DNA from: Gordonia sp. 'Campus'
Lineage (GTDB): Bacteria > Actinomycetota > Actinomycetes > Mycobacteriales > Mycobacteriaceae
NCBI RefSeq assembly: GCF_022206305.1
Contig: NZ_JAKOIW010000032.1
Coordinates: 1 to 40,223, forward strand
Reading direction: 5' to 3'
DNA: 40,223 nucleotides
The translations under genes were made by a program, and so were the position numbers. The stretch's first letter is position 1, and every line of letters starts with the position of its first letter. Under the pieces are notes generated by a model. The model made no database searches, was not told where the DNA came from, and saw nothing but the letters and a program-made list of their open reading frames with translations. Of this stretch, positions 1-9,070 are shown one piece after another.

Positions 1-36
1 CCCGGTGAGCCCGCGATCTGACCCGCCGCCCTGCTC

Positions 37-117
37 GCCGGTTGAGCCCGTTCCCCGCCGGTTGAGCCCGTTCCCCACCGGTTGAGCCCGTTCCCCGCCG
101 GTTGAGCCTGTCGAAAC
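37..117. repeat. 20-bp tandem array beside the Pls-like gene
   Basis: A 20-bp unit beginning GTTGAGCCCGTTCCCC starts at 41, 61 and 81, and a diverged partial copy follows at 101-117. The copies differ by one base (position 77). The partial copy carries TGAGCCTGTCGAAACC, which recurs almost exactly at 9055-9070 just after fgd. The array lies directly 3' of the minus-strand synthetase gene. Its function is unknown; it may affect transcript 3' ends or simply be a slippage-prone minisatellite. No CRISPR-like unique spacers are present. Confidence 0.85.
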
Positions 118-3100
118 CTAGCGCGGCCAGGGCGCGATCGGGTTGCCCTGCCAGCGCGTGTGTGCCGGGACCACGTCACCTCGCATGACCAGCGACGCCG
201 GACCGACCGTGGCGGACTCGCCGAGCCCTGATGCCGGCAGTGCGACGCAGTGCGGTCCCAGGGTCGCGCCCGCACCGAGGGTCACCCGGTCGATCGCCAT
301 CACCCGGTCGTGGAACAGGTGGGTCTGCACGACGCAGCCTCGTTGGACGGTGGCACCGTCGCCGAGGCTGACCAGGTCCGCCTCGGGAAGCCAGTAGGTC
401 TCGCACCACACGCCCCGGCCGATCTCGGCACCCAGCATCCGCAGCCACAGGTTCAGGATCGGCGTGCCGGACGCGGCGTTGGCGAACCAGGGCGCCGCCA
501 CCGTCTCGACGAAGGCGTCCGAGAGCTCGTTGCGCCAGACGAACGAACTCCACAGCGGGTGTTCGCTGACGGTGATACGGCCGACGACGATCCACTTGGC
601 CGCGGCCGCGACGGCGCAGGCGATGGCCCCGACGACCAGGAGCACCGGTCCGCTCGCCAGCGCGGCGATGCCGTAGTGGACGTGCACCGCGAGGTACTGC
701 AGGGCGAGCAGCAATCCGAGGCCGAGCCCGTACGAGACCATCACCGGCAGCAGGCGCAACGTCTCGATCGAGGCGCGGGCGACCTTCAGCGACCGGGGCG
801 GGTCGAAGGTGCGTGAGGTGTCGATCTCGGACGCGGTCCGCCGCAGACGTACCGGCGGGCTGCCCAGCCAGCTCGAACCCGACTTGGCCCGGTCCGGGGT
901 CGCCGACAGCACCGCGACCAGGCCGTTCTTGGGCACTTTGCGGCCGGGGCCGGTCATGCCCGAGTTGCCCAGGAACGAACGCTTGCCGATCTTCGCCTCG
1001 TCGATGTGGAGCCAGCCGCCGCCGAGTTCGTAGGACGCGACCATCGTGTCGTCGGCGAGGAAGGCGCCGTCGCCGATGGTGGTGAACCGGGGGAGGACGA
1101 GGGCGGTCGAGATCTCGGTGCCCGCACCCACTTTCGCGCCCAGGATGCGGAACCATGTCGGGGTCAAGAGGCTGGCGTACAGCGGGAAGAGGTAGGTGCG
1201 CGCAGCGTCGAGCAGCCGTTCGGTGATCCACACCTGCCACCCGACGCGAGACCGCACCGGGTGATACCCCGTGCGCAGACCCAGCCCCGCCAGGCGGACC
1301 AGCACAGCGGTGATCGCCGCGAAGACGAACAGGCTCGTGACGGTGGCCGCGGGCAGCAGGATCAGCGCTCGGATCCCGACGTCGCGCAACCGGTCGGCGG
1401 TCATCGCCCACGAGCCGATCACCGCTAGGCCGGCGGCCAGGGAGAGCAGCGGGATGGCCGCGAGCACCAGCGACGACAGGCCGTACACCGGAACCCAACC
1501 GGCGGCGCGTGGTGGCCGGTGGTCGGGCCAGGGATGCTCGGCCTTGCCGATCTTCACGGCGGGTGAGCCGGCCCAGTGCTGCCGTGCCTTGACCCGGCCG
1601 AACACCGCGGAACCGGGTGCGACGACGGCGTCGCGCCCGACGACCGCCCCCGGGGTCAGCGTCGACCGTGCGCCGATGGACGCGCCGCGCTTGATGGCGA
1701 TCTCACCGATGTGCACGGCGTCGCCGTCGATCCACCACCCCGAGATGTCGACCTCGGGTTCGATGGAGGCGCCGTCACCGACCGTGAGCAGCCCGGTGAC
1801 CGGCGGGATGGTGTGCAGGTCGACGCCGCGGCCGATCTGCGCGCCTAGGGCGCGGGCCAGATAGATCATCCAGGGCGCACCCGACAGGTTGGCGGCGCCG
1901 CTCGCGTCGAGGAGTCGTTCGGCCACCCACAGGCGGATGTGGACAGAACCACCGCGAGGGTGCACTCCCGGTCGCACCCCGGCGAGCAGCAGTCGTGCGC
2001 CGAGAGCGGCGATGCACATCCGGCCGGGCGGGGTGATGAATATCAGGAACGCCGCGAGGAGTACCCACCAGTTGATCTCGACGAGCCACTCGACGGTGCG
2101 GTCCATCCGGTCCGCGGCGAGCGCAGCCACGTTGTTGGCCACACCCAGCCATGTCGCCCACTGCAATCCGGTGAGCGTGGTCAGTGGAACGGTCAGCGCC
2201 AGCTGCGCCAGACCCGCCGAACGGGGGGTTGGCTTCACGTGACGCTCGTCGACGCTGCTGGTCGGCCTGCGGGCGTCGAGCATCTCGGCCATCGAGCCCA
2301 GGCGCGGATGGTCGTAGAGGTCGGCGACCGAGATGTCGGGATGGCGCTCGCGCACGGCGGTGACCAATTGCGCCGCGGCCAGCGAACCGCCGCCCTCGGC
2401 GAAGAAATCCACGTCCGGGCTGGAGACGGTCGATCCGAGCACGTCGGTCCACAGCTGGGCCAGCCAGAACTCGGTCTCACTGAGTTCTACATCGTCATCG
2501 ACTGGTCTGTCGCTGCCCGGCAGGGGCCAGGGCAGCGCATCACGATCAACCTTTCCCGAAGTGCGCGTGGGCAGTTCGTCGACGAGGGCGAGGGTGGGCA
2601 CCATGGCCGCGGGTAGTTGCCTGCGCAGCTCGGCATGGGCGGCGGACACGTCGAATGCGGGATCCGCCGAGACGAGATAGCCGACGAGCAGACTGTTGCC
2701 CGCAGCGGATTTTCGGACCGCGGCGGCCGCACCGCTGACGCCGGGCAGGTTCTGGAGGGCGTTGTCGATCTCACCGAGTTCGATGCGCCGACCGCCGACC
2801 TTGACCTGGTCGTCCGCGCGACCGACGAAGAGCAACCCCGCGGTGTCCAGACGGACGAGATCGCCACTGCGATAGGCGCGTTCCCAACCGAGGGTCGGCA
2901 TCGGCGCATACTTCTCGGCATCCTTGGCCGGGTCGAGGTAGCGGGCGAGGCCCACTCCGCCGATGACGAGCTCGCCGACCTCGCCCTCCGCGACAGGTTG
3001 TCCCTGCGCGTCGACGACGGCCAGATCCCAACCCCGAAGCGGCAATCCGATACGGACGGGGCCGCCCCCGCCCAGCGGGGCGGCGCACGCGACGACGGTG

Positions 3101-3987
3101 GCCTCGGTGGGACCGTAGGTGTTCCACACCTCACGGCCGGGAACGGCGAGACGGTCGGCGAGCTCGGGCGGGCACGCCTCGCCGCCGAAGATCAGCAACC
3201 GCACGGCCTCGAGGGCCTCCGGCGGCCACAGGGACGCCAGCGTGGGCACGGTCGAGACGACGGTGATGTCGCGGGCCACCAACCACGGCCCGAGGTCCAT
3301 CCCGCTACGGACGAGGGACCGCGGCGCGGGGACGAGGCAGGCCCCGTTGCGCCAGGCCAGCCACATCTCCTCGCATGACGCGTCGAAGGCGACCGACAGG
3401 CCGGCCAGGACGCGGTCGTGCGGCCCGATCGGGGCGTCCGGCAGGAACATGTCGGCCTCGGCGTCGACGAATGCCGCGGCATTGCGGTGGGTGACGGCGA
3501 CGCCCTTGGGTTTGCCGGTGGACCCGGAGGTGAAGATGATCCACGCGTCGTCGCCGGGTGTGGGTCGGGCGGGCTCGGCGGGCGTGGCATCGGCAGCCGA
3601 TGACGTCGAACGGGGGCCGTCGGCGTCGACGATGGCGTCGACCCCGGCCTCGCCGAACACGAGCTCGGCCCGCTCGTCGGGGTCGTCGGCGTCGACCGGC
3701 ACGTAGGCCGCCCCGGCGTAGAGCGTCGCCAGGATCGCGACGTACAGGTCGCGTGAGCCCGATGGCATGCGGATGCCGACGCGGCTGCCACGCCCGACAC
3801 CGACTTCGGCGAGACGGGCGACCGTGCGTCGGACCACGGCCAGCAACTGGCCGTAGGTCAGGGTCATCTCGCCGTCGTCGATGGCCGCGGCATCGGGATG
3901 CTCGCGGGCGGTCGCGGTGAGGACGTCGCACAGGGTGCGAGGGGGGTCTGCCTGCGCGGACAACAGGAACTGGGGTGGTGTCTGCAC
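118..3987 (-). CDS. Pls/PosA-family single-module NRPS, predicted lysine-polymer synthetase
   Basis: 1289 aa membrane-bound nonribosomal peptide synthetase. Adenylation domain at about 25-490: FTSGSTGKPKG (152-162), NTYGPTEA, GDLVRLD and the A10 lysine in TSGKVDRDAL. A carrier domain follows with phosphopantetheine Ser535 in AEGGGSLAA. About six hydrophobic segments lie near 590-612, 630-665, 830-855, 865-900, 1075-1100 and 1105-1135. They separate three hexapeptide-repeat (left-handed helix, acyltransferase-like) soluble modules. There is no condensation or thioesterase domain. This is the architecture and size of epsilon-poly-L-lysine synthetase (Pls, about 1300 aa), which makes an isopeptide-linked homopolymer at the membrane. 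Aligned to GrsA, the specificity residues read D-A-E-S-I-G-T-V-V-K, close to the lysine code D-A-E-S-I-G-S-V-C-K known from BacB module 1. The product is inferred; ornithine or diaminobutyrate remain possible. The gene is divergent from the esterase gene at 4152. Confidence 0.9.
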   Translation of the reverse strand: MQTPPQFLLSAQADPPRTLCDVLTATAREHPDAAAIDDGEMTLTYGQLLAVVRRTVARLAEVGVGRGSRVGIRMPSGSRDLYVAILATLYAGAAYVPVDADDPDERAELVFGEAGVDAIVDADGPRSTSSAADATPAEPARPTPGDDAWIIFTSGSTGKPKGVAVTHRNAAAFVDAEADMFLPDAPIGPHDRVLAGLSVAFDASCEEMWLAWRNGACLVPAPRSLVRSGMDLGPWLVARDITVVSTVPTLASLWPPEALEAVRLLIFGGEACPPELADRLAVPGREVWNTYGPTEATVVACAAPLGGGGPVRIGLPLRGWDLAVVDAQGQPVAEGEVGELVIGGVGLARYLDPAKDAEKYAPMPTLGWERAYRSGDLVRLDTAGLLFVGRADDQVKVGGRRIELGEIDNALQNLPGVSGAAAAVRKSAAGNSLLVGYLVSADPAFDVSAAHAELRRQLPAAMVPTLALVDELPTRTSGKVDRDALPWPLPGSDRPVDDDVELSETEFWLAQLWTDVLGSTVSSPDVDFFAEGGGSLAAAQLVTAVRERHPDISVADLYDHPRLGSMAEMLDARRPTSSVDERHVKPTPRSAGLAQLALTVPLTTLTGLQWATWLGVANNVAALAADRMDRTVEWLVEINWWVLLAAFLIFITPPGRMCIAALGARLLLAGVRPGVHPRGGSVHIRLWVAERLLDASGAANLSGAPWMIYLARALGAQIGRGVDLHTIPPVTGLLTVGDGASIEPEVDISGWWIDGDAVHIGEIAIKRGASIGARSTLTPGAVVGRDAVVAPGSAVFGRVKARQHWAGSPAVKIGKAEHPWPDHRPPRAAGWVPVYGLSSLVLAAIPLLSLAAGLAVIGSWAMTADRLRDVGIRALILLPAATVTSLFVFAAITAVLVRLAGLGLRTGYHPVRSRVGWQVWITERLLDAARTYLFPLYASLLTPTWFRILGAKVGAGTEISTALVLPRFTTIGDGAFLADDTMVASYELGGGWLHIDEAKIGKRSFLGNSGMTGPGRKVPKNGLVAVLSATPDRAKSGSSWLGSPPVRLRRTASEIDTSRTFDPPRSLKVARASIETLRLLPVMVSYGLGLGLLLALQYLAVHVHYGIAALASGPVLLVVGAIACAVAAAAKWIVVGRITVSEHPLWSSFVWRNELSDAFVETVAAPWFANAASGTPILNLWLRMLGAEIGRGVWCETYWLPEADLVSLGDGATVQRGCVVQTHLFHDRVMAIDRVTLGAGATLGPHCVALPASGLGESATVGPASLVMRGDVVPAHTRWQGNPIAPWPR

Positions 3988-4151
3988 CTAGCCGGCACCT
4001 GCCGGACTCATCCGCGATCTGGTCACGAGTTCGAGAATATAGCCGACGAAGGTGACCATCCGACCTCGGCTCGGTGAACGCCGACCCGGACGAACGCACT
4101 GAAACGGACTGACATGAGGTGTAGCTTCGGCCTCAGACCAGGAGGAATCTG

Positions 4152-5126
4152 ATGCCCATCGTTCACCACCGTCGGCCGAGCTTCCTGTCGTATCCCATGT
4201 GGCTCGGCGCCCGTGTGTTCCTCAAGCCGGCCCTGTCGTTGTGGCCGGTCAACAAGGCGGGCCTCGCGGGCCTGTTCCTGATCGACCGGATCGTCGCGGT
4301 CGGCCCCAAACCCCGAGGGGTGGTCCGGGAGCAGCTCGTCCTCGCCGGCCGGCCCGCCGAGCTGATCATGCCGGTCGGGCCGTCGCGCCGGGACAGTGAC
4401 ACGGCCATGCTCTACCTGCACGGCGGGGCCTTCGTCGTCTGCGGACTCGGCACGCACCGGTCGATCTCGGCTCGGATGGCCCGGGCCTGCGAGGTGCCGG
4501 TGTTCTCGCTGGAATACCGCCAGCTGCCGAAGGCCGGTGTCGGGACGTCGGTCAGCGATGCGGTCGACGCCTACGCGGAGTTGATCAACGAGCGCGGATT
4601 CCGCCGCGTCGTCGTGGCGGGCGATTCCGCGGGCGGGTTCCTCGCCGCCAAGGTGGTCGAGGCCGTGGTCGCGCGCGGGCTGCCGACGCCCACCGCGCTG
4701 ATCGGGTTCTCGCCGTTGCTCGACATGGATCTGGGCACCCACCCCGACCGGTCGAGCCGCTCCGACGCCTACCTGCCCAAGTCGAAGATGGCCCGGCTGG
4801 CGCCCCAGTTCGACAAGGGACCGATCCCGCTGACCGGAGTTCGGCGCATCGCCGACGCGGACCTGTCGGAGTTCCCGCCCACGGTGTTGGTCGCCGCGGA
4901 GGGCGAGATGCTCGAACCGGATGTCATCGACCTGGTGGAGTCCCTCGACGAGGCGGGGGTCCTGGCCGTCGCACACCTGTACGCGTGGCAGGTGCACGCG
5001 TTCCCGGTGTTGAGTTCGCGACACCCGGAGACGCTCGACGCGGTCGAGGTGACCGCGACCTTCGCCGCTCAGGCGGTGCGGGAGGCCAAGACGGCAGACG
5101 AGCGGGCGAGTCAGCGGGCGGGTTGA
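4152..5126 (+). CDS. alpha/beta hydrolase, HSL-type esterase/lipase
   Basis: 324 aa. Hormone-sensitive-lipase family hydrolase: oxyanion-hole motif YLHGGAF near residue 93, nucleophile elbow GDSAGG near 157-162, probable acid in EGEMLEPD near 257, and catalytic His in WQVHAFPV near 280. It has no clear signal peptide, so it is probably cytoplasmic or peripheral. It resembles the mycobacterial Lip esterases; the substrate (short acyl esters) is inferred from family only. The start is well supported by AGGAGG at 4140-4145 upstream of ATG 4152. The 164-bp gap to the divergent synthetase gene probably holds both promoters. It is followed 10 bp later by a DUF202 gene and may be co-transcribed with it. 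Confidence 0.88.
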   Translation: MPIVHHRRPSFLSYPMWLGARVFLKPALSLWPVNKAGLAGLFLIDRIVAVGPKPRGVVREQLVLAGRPAELIMPVGPSRRDSDTAMLYLHGGAFVVCGLGTHRSISARMARACEVPVFSLEYRQLPKAGVGTSVSDAVDAYAELINERGFRRVVVAGDSAGGFLAAKVVEAVVARGLPTPTALIGFSPLLDMDLGTHPDRSSRSDAYLPKSKMARLAPQFDKGPIPLTGVRRIADADLSEFPPTVLVAAEGEMLEPDVIDLVESLDEAGVLAVAHLYAWQVHAFPVLSSRHPETLDAVEVTATFAAQAVREAKTADERASQRAG

Positions 5127-5136
5127 TGGCACGCTG

Positions 5137-5556
5137 ATGGGCGTGAGCGCACCGGATCCAGGCCCGCGAGTCCCCGACACGACGAACTCCGGTCCCGACC
5201 GGTCCGAGGACTCCCCGGCCGGGCCGCCCGGCTCGGTCGACGCCCGGTTCACCCTGGCCGCCGAACGCACGATGCTGGCATGGGTGCGTACGGCTCTCGG
5301 TTTCATGGCCGCCGGTATCGCGGTGGTCTACCTGGCGCCCGACGAGGACGTACCGGCTCTCGACGTCGTGCTCGGTGTCCTCATGGTCGGGCTCGGAGCC
5401 GTTCTCGCCCTCCTCGGTGCCTGGCGATGGCGGCGGACGACGACGGCTCTGGTCACCGGCGGTGAGATGCCGGGCCCGAGGCAGGTGATCGGCGTCGTCG
5501 CTGCGATAGTGGTGGTTGCCATCCTCGTCGCGGTCGTCATGGTGCTGCAGTCCTGA
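5137..5556 (+). CDS. DUF202 (YidH-like) membrane protein
   Basis: 139 aa. An N-terminal 35-residue Pro/Ser-rich cytoplasmic stretch precedes the DUF202 signature RFTLAAERTMLAWVRTALGF, then three hydrophobic segments (about 45-65, 70-92, 113-137). The function of the family is not established. ATG 5137 and GTG 5143 are both possible starts. It lies 10 bp after the esterase gene and 34 bp before another small membrane protein, so the three probably form one transcription unit. Confidence 0.82.
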   Translation: MGVSAPDPGPRVPDTTNSGPDRSEDSPAGPPGSVDARFTLAAERTMLAWVRTALGFMAAGIAVVYLAPDEDVPALDVVLGVLMVGLGAVLALLGAWRWRRTTTALVTGGEMPGPRQVIGVVAAIVVVAILVAVVMVLQS

Positions 5557-5590
5557 TCCGGGGCGCCGCTGAACAGTGCAGGAGTTTTTC

Positions 5591-5872
5591 GTGAGTACCG
5601 GTCCCGACTTCTCGCGCGGCGCGCAGACGTTCTCGATGACGTTGACCATCGTCGGCGCGACCATCCTCATCTTCTGCATCGGCTGGCTGACCGTCGGCTG
5701 GTGGCAGGAGGGGCGCTGGTTCTGGGTCGCGATCGGCATCGCCGTCGTGGTGGTGAACGTCGTGCTCATCGCGATGCAGCTGCGCCGCAGGTTGAGCGAA
5801 CGGGTCAAGGACACCGACGACCGCCCGCGCCGCCGCGGTCTGATCGACAACTTCGACGATCTGGACGACTGA
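5591..5872 (+). CDS. small two-TM membrane protein
   Basis: 93 aa from GTG 5591, chosen because GGAG at 5581-5584 is correctly spaced for it; GTG 5576 would add five residues. Two hydrophobic helices (about residues 16-38 and 43-63) are followed by a charged, Arg/Asp-rich cytoplasmic tail ending DNFDDLDD. I recognise no family beyond the short actinobacterial membrane proteins of unknown function. It lies directly behind the DUF202 gene and converges on the ABC exporter gene. Confidence 0.7.
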   Translation: MSTGPDFSRGAQTFSMTLTIVGATILIFCIGWLTVGWWQEGRWFWVAIGIAVVVVNVVLIAMQLRRRLSERVKDTDDRPRRRGLIDNFDDLDD

Positions 5873-5883
5873 CGCCCCGCGCA

Positions 5884-5934
5884 CCTGAGGTGTGCGAAGC
5901 AAGCGTGCCTGCCGGCTCCCTGAGGTGTGCGGAG
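5884..5934. repeat. two copies of a 16-bp repeat between convergent genes
   Basis: CCTGAGGTGTGCGAAG at 5884-5899 and CCTGAGGTGTGCGGAG at 5919-5934 differ by one base and lie in the 85-bp gap between convergent genes. Nothing else is seen in this gap, and no T-tract terminator is evident. Confidence 0.7.
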
Positions 5935-5957
5935 CGTGAGCGACGAGCCACGAAGGG

Positions 5958-7871
5958 CTACGCCGTGAGAGTTCCCGAGTCCGACTCGTCGTCGGCGAAC
6001 TGCGTCCGGTAGAGCTCGGCGTAGCGACCGTTGCGGGCGAGCAGCGTCGGATGGTCTCCACGTTCGACGACGCGACCGCCCTCGAGCACCACGATCTCGT
6101 CGGCGGCCCGGATGGTCGAGAGGCGGTGCGCGATCACGATCGAGGTGCGACCCTCGAGTGCCTCGCCGAGAGCTTCCTGAACCGCCGCCTCCGACGTCGA
6201 GTCCAGGTGGGCGGTCGCCTCGTCGAGGATCACCACCGACGGTTGCGCGAGAAGGAGCCGCGCGATCGTCATCCGTTGACGTTCGCCGCCCGACAGCCGG
6301 TAGCCGCGTTCGCCGACGATGGTGTCGAGCCCGTCGGGCAGTGAGCCGACGAGTTCATCGAGGCGGGCACGGCGCAGCGCGTCCCAGATCTCGTCGTCGG
6401 ACGTCTCCGGCCGGGCGAGGACGAGGTTGGCACGGATGGTGTCGTGGAAGAGATGCCCGTCCTGGGTGACGAGGCCGACCGTGCGATGCACCGAAGCGGT
6501 CTGCAACTTCCGGATGTCGACCCCGGCCAGCTCGATCGATCCCTCGTCGACGTCGTAGAGGCGGGTGGCGAGGCTCGCGATGGTCGATTTGCCCGCGCCC
6601 GAGCTGCCGACCAGGGCGACCATGCTGCCGGCCGGGACATCGAGGTCCACGTGGTGCAGGACCGTCGTTCCGGCGCGGTTGTCCAGTTGCGCAACCTCTT
6701 CCAACGAGGCCAGCGACACCTTGTCGGCCGCCGGGTAGGCGAAGGACACGTCGTCGAAGCGGATCGAGACGGGCACGGGCCGTCCGCTCTCGGTGCCCGG
6801 CACGGCGATCGCGTCGGGCGCGTCGGTGATCAGCGGTCGCAGGTCGAGCACCTCGAAGACGCGCTCGAAACTGACCAGGGCACTCATGATCTCGACGCGC
6901 GCATTGGCCAGTGCGGTGAGCGGTGCGTACATCCGGGTCAGCAGCAGCGCGAGTGAGACGACCGCGCCTGCGGACAGATGGTCCTGCACCGCGAGCCATC
7001 CGCCGAGGCCATAGACGAGCGCCAGCGCGAGCGCCGACACCAGCATCAGGGTGGTCATGAAGTAGGCCTGCAGCATCGATCGGCGTACGCCGATGTCGCG
7101 GACCCGGTCGGCGCGGTCGGCGAACTCGCGCGACTCAAGGTCGGGCCGTCCGAACAGCTTCACCAGCGTGGCGCCAGGAGCCGAGAAGCGCTCGGTCATC
7201 TGGGTGGACATGCGGGCATTGTGTTCGGCGGCCTCGCGTGACAGCGCGGCCATACGCCGACCCATCCGTCGAGCCGGGATCACGAAGATCGGCAGGAGTA
7301 CCAGCGCGAGCAGGGTGATCTGCCAGCTGATGGCGATCATGACGCCGAGGGTCAGCGTGAGCGTGACGATGTTGGACACGACGCCGGAGAGGGTGTCGCT
7401 GAACGCGCGCTGGGCGCCGATCACGTCGTTGTTCAGGCGGCTGACGAGAGCGCCGGTGCGGGTGCGCGTGAAGAACGCGACCGGCATCTTCTGGACGTGG
7501 TCGAAGACGGCGCGGCGGAGGTCGAGGATGAGGCCCTCGCCGATGTTCGACGACAGCCATCGGACGGCGATGCCCGCTCCGGCCTCGGCGACGGCGATCA
7601 CCGCGATCGCGACGGCGAGCCAGACGATCATCGTCTCCGACCCGCTCTGGGTGATGAGGTTGACGACTCGTCCCGCGAGCAGGGGTGTCACGACCGTCAG
7701 GACTGCCGTGAACACCGACAGCACGAGGAACAGGCCGATGCGCCGCCGATGCGGTCGGGCGAAGTCGCCGATCCGGCGCAGTGTGACCCGGCGATCGCCC
7801 CGCAACCGCTTGCTGTCCGGCTGGGTGGAGGACTTGTACATCATGTCCCAGGCGACCGATTGCATGCTCAT
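5958..7871 (-). CDS. ABC exporter, fused permease and ATPase (half-transporter)
   Basis: About 637 aa from ATG 7871; GTG 7880 and ATG 7865 are alternatives. The N-terminal half is a six-helix type I exporter domain starting near residue 40. The C-terminal nucleotide-binding domain has Walker A GSSGAGKST, signature YRLSGGERQR, Walker B VVILDEATAHLD and switch His IVIAHRLST. It will function as a homo- or heterodimer at the inner membrane; the substrate (drug, lipid or peptide) cannot be told from sequence. An exact 11-bp tandem direct repeat lies just upstream at 7886-7907 and may be an operator. The gene stands alone, convergent with the small membrane cluster and divergent from fgd. Confidence 0.9.
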   Translation of the reverse strand: MSMQSVAWDMMYKSSTQPDSKRLRGDRRVTLRRIGDFARPHRRRIGLFLVLSVFTAVLTVVTPLLAGRVVNLITQSGSETMIVWLAVAIAVIAVAEAGAGIAVRWLSSNIGEGLILDLRRAVFDHVQKMPVAFFTRTRTGALVSRLNNDVIGAQRAFSDTLSGVVSNIVTLTLTLGVMIAISWQITLLALVLLPIFVIPARRMGRRMAALSREAAEHNARMSTQMTERFSAPGATLVKLFGRPDLESREFADRADRVRDIGVRRSMLQAYFMTTLMLVSALALALVYGLGGWLAVQDHLSAGAVVSLALLLTRMYAPLTALANARVEIMSALVSFERVFEVLDLRPLITDAPDAIAVPGTESGRPVPVSIRFDDVSFAYPAADKVSLASLEEVAQLDNRAGTTVLHHVDLDVPAGSMVALVGSSGAGKSTIASLATRLYDVDEGSIELAGVDIRKLQTASVHRTVGLVTQDGHLFHDTIRANLVLARPETSDDEIWDALRRARLDELVGSLPDGLDTIVGERGYRLSGGERQRMTIARLLLAQPSVVILDEATAHLDSTSEAAVQEALGEALEGRTSIVIAHRLSTIRAADEIVVLEGGRVVERGDHPTLLARNGRYAELYRTQFADDESDSGTLTA

Positions 7872-7885
7872 GACGTCCACGGTAG

Positions 7886-7907
7886 AACTTCAAGTCAACT
7901 TCAAGTC
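7886..7907. promoter_or_regulatory. perfect 11-bp tandem direct repeat upstream of the ABC exporter
   Basis: AACTTCAAGTC occurs twice in immediate succession (7886-7896, 7897-7907), 15-36 bp upstream of the exporter start. One copy per DNA helical turn at a gene start suggests a regulator binding two adjacent sites on one face. The inner AAGT-CA-ACTT is also a short dyad. No regulator gene is adjacent, so the assignment is inference. Confidence 0.45.
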
Positions 7908-8046
7908 CACTCGGCGCCGGCGTCGACCGCCGAATAGCCTCTGACGTCGAGCTTTCGCGTGATGCTCTAGGTTGGTCGGGGAGATCACAACACGATTCGG
8001 CCGCACATGCGGGCCGACCCGGGCAGGCGGTAGAGGAGCGACGGAC

Positions 8047-9057
8047 ATGGCAGAACTCAAGCTCGGTTTCAAGGCGTCGGCGGAGCAGTTCGATCCGCGC
8101 GAGCTGGTGGAGATCGCGGTCGCCGCCGAAGAACACGGCATGGATTCGGTGGCGGTGAGCGACCACTTCCAGCCCTGGCGGCACAACGGCGGGCACGCGC
8201 CCTTCTCCCTGGCCTGGATGGCAGCGGTCGGCGAGCGCACCAAGCGCGTGCAGATCGGCACCTCGGTCATGACCCCGACCTTCCGCTACAACCCGGCGGT
8301 CATCGCGCAGGCCTTCGCCTCGATGGGATGCATGTACCCCGGCCGCATCATGCTCGGTGTCGGCACGGGCGAGGCACTCAACGAGTACGCGACCGGATTC
8401 CAGGGCGAGTGGCCGGAGTTCAAGGAACGCTTCGCGCGCCTGCGCGAGTCCATCAAGCTCATGCGCGAACTGTGGACCGGCGAGGAAGTGAACTTCGACG
8501 GCGAGTACTACCACACGCAGGGCGCCTACATGTATGACATTCCGGAGCAGCCGATCCCGGTGTACGTCGCCGCCGGCGGCCCGGTTGTCGCCCGTTATGC
8601 GGGCCGCTCCGGCGACGGCTTCATCTGCACCTCCGGCAAGGGGCCCGAGCTCTACACCGAGAAGCTCCTGCCCGCGGTCGCCGAAGGTGCGGAAAAGGCC
8701 GAACGCAACGTCGAGGACATCGACAAGATGATCGAGATCAAGATCTCCTACGACCCCGATCCCGAACTGGCCCTGGAGAACACCCGCTTCTGGGCGCCGC
8801 TGTCGCTGACCCCGGAGCAGAAGCACAGCGTCAACAGTTCGACGGAGATGGAACGCCTGGCCGACGAACTGCCGATCGAGCAGGTCGCCAAGCGGTGGAT
8901 CGTCTCGTCCGATCCCGACGAGGCCGTCGAGAAGGTCAAGTTCTACACCGACGCCGGCCTGAACCACCTCGTGTTCCACGCCCCCGGCCACGACCAGCAG
9001 CGGTTCCTCGAGAACTTCGAGCGCGATCTGGCGCCGCGCCTGCGCAAGCTCGGCTGA
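8047..9057 (+). CDS. fgd: F420-dependent glucose-6-phosphate dehydrogenase
   Basis: 336 aa, the same length as M. tuberculosis Fgd1. It oxidises glucose-6-phosphate to 6-phosphogluconolactone while reducing coenzyme F420, supplying F420H2 to deazaflavin-dependent reductases in the cytoplasm. It is a luciferase-like TIM barrel; recognisable stretches are SDHFQPWRHNGGHAPFSLAWM (active-site region with the conserved DHFxPW), GTSVMTPTFRYNPAV and GVGTGEALNEYATG. ATG 8047 is preceded by GAGGAG at 8032-8037 and fits the family N-terminus AELKLGFKAS; an in-frame upstream extension to 7972 is not needed. In M. tuberculosis fgd1 is directly followed by pta-ackA; here four genes intervene. A strong hairpin follows the stop codon. 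Confidence 0.96.
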   Translation: MAELKLGFKASAEQFDPRELVEIAVAAEEHGMDSVAVSDHFQPWRHNGGHAPFSLAWMAAVGERTKRVQIGTSVMTPTFRYNPAVIAQAFASMGCMYPGRIMLGVGTGEALNEYATGFQGEWPEFKERFARLRESIKLMRELWTGEEVNFDGEYYHTQGAYMYDIPEQPIPVYVAAGGPVVARYAGRSGDGFICTSGKGPELYTEKLLPAVAEGAEKAERNVEDIDKMIEIKISYDPDPELALENTRFWAPLSLTPEQKHSVNSSTEMERLADELPIEQVAKRWIVSSDPDEAVEKVKFYTDAGLNHLVFHAPGHDQQRFLENFERDLAPRLRKLG

Positions 9058-9070
9058 GCCTGTCGAAGCC

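Noticed and set aside
37..117. CRISPR array at the window start
   Set aside because: Repeats abut with no unique spacers and no cas genes are nearby; it is a plain tandem array.
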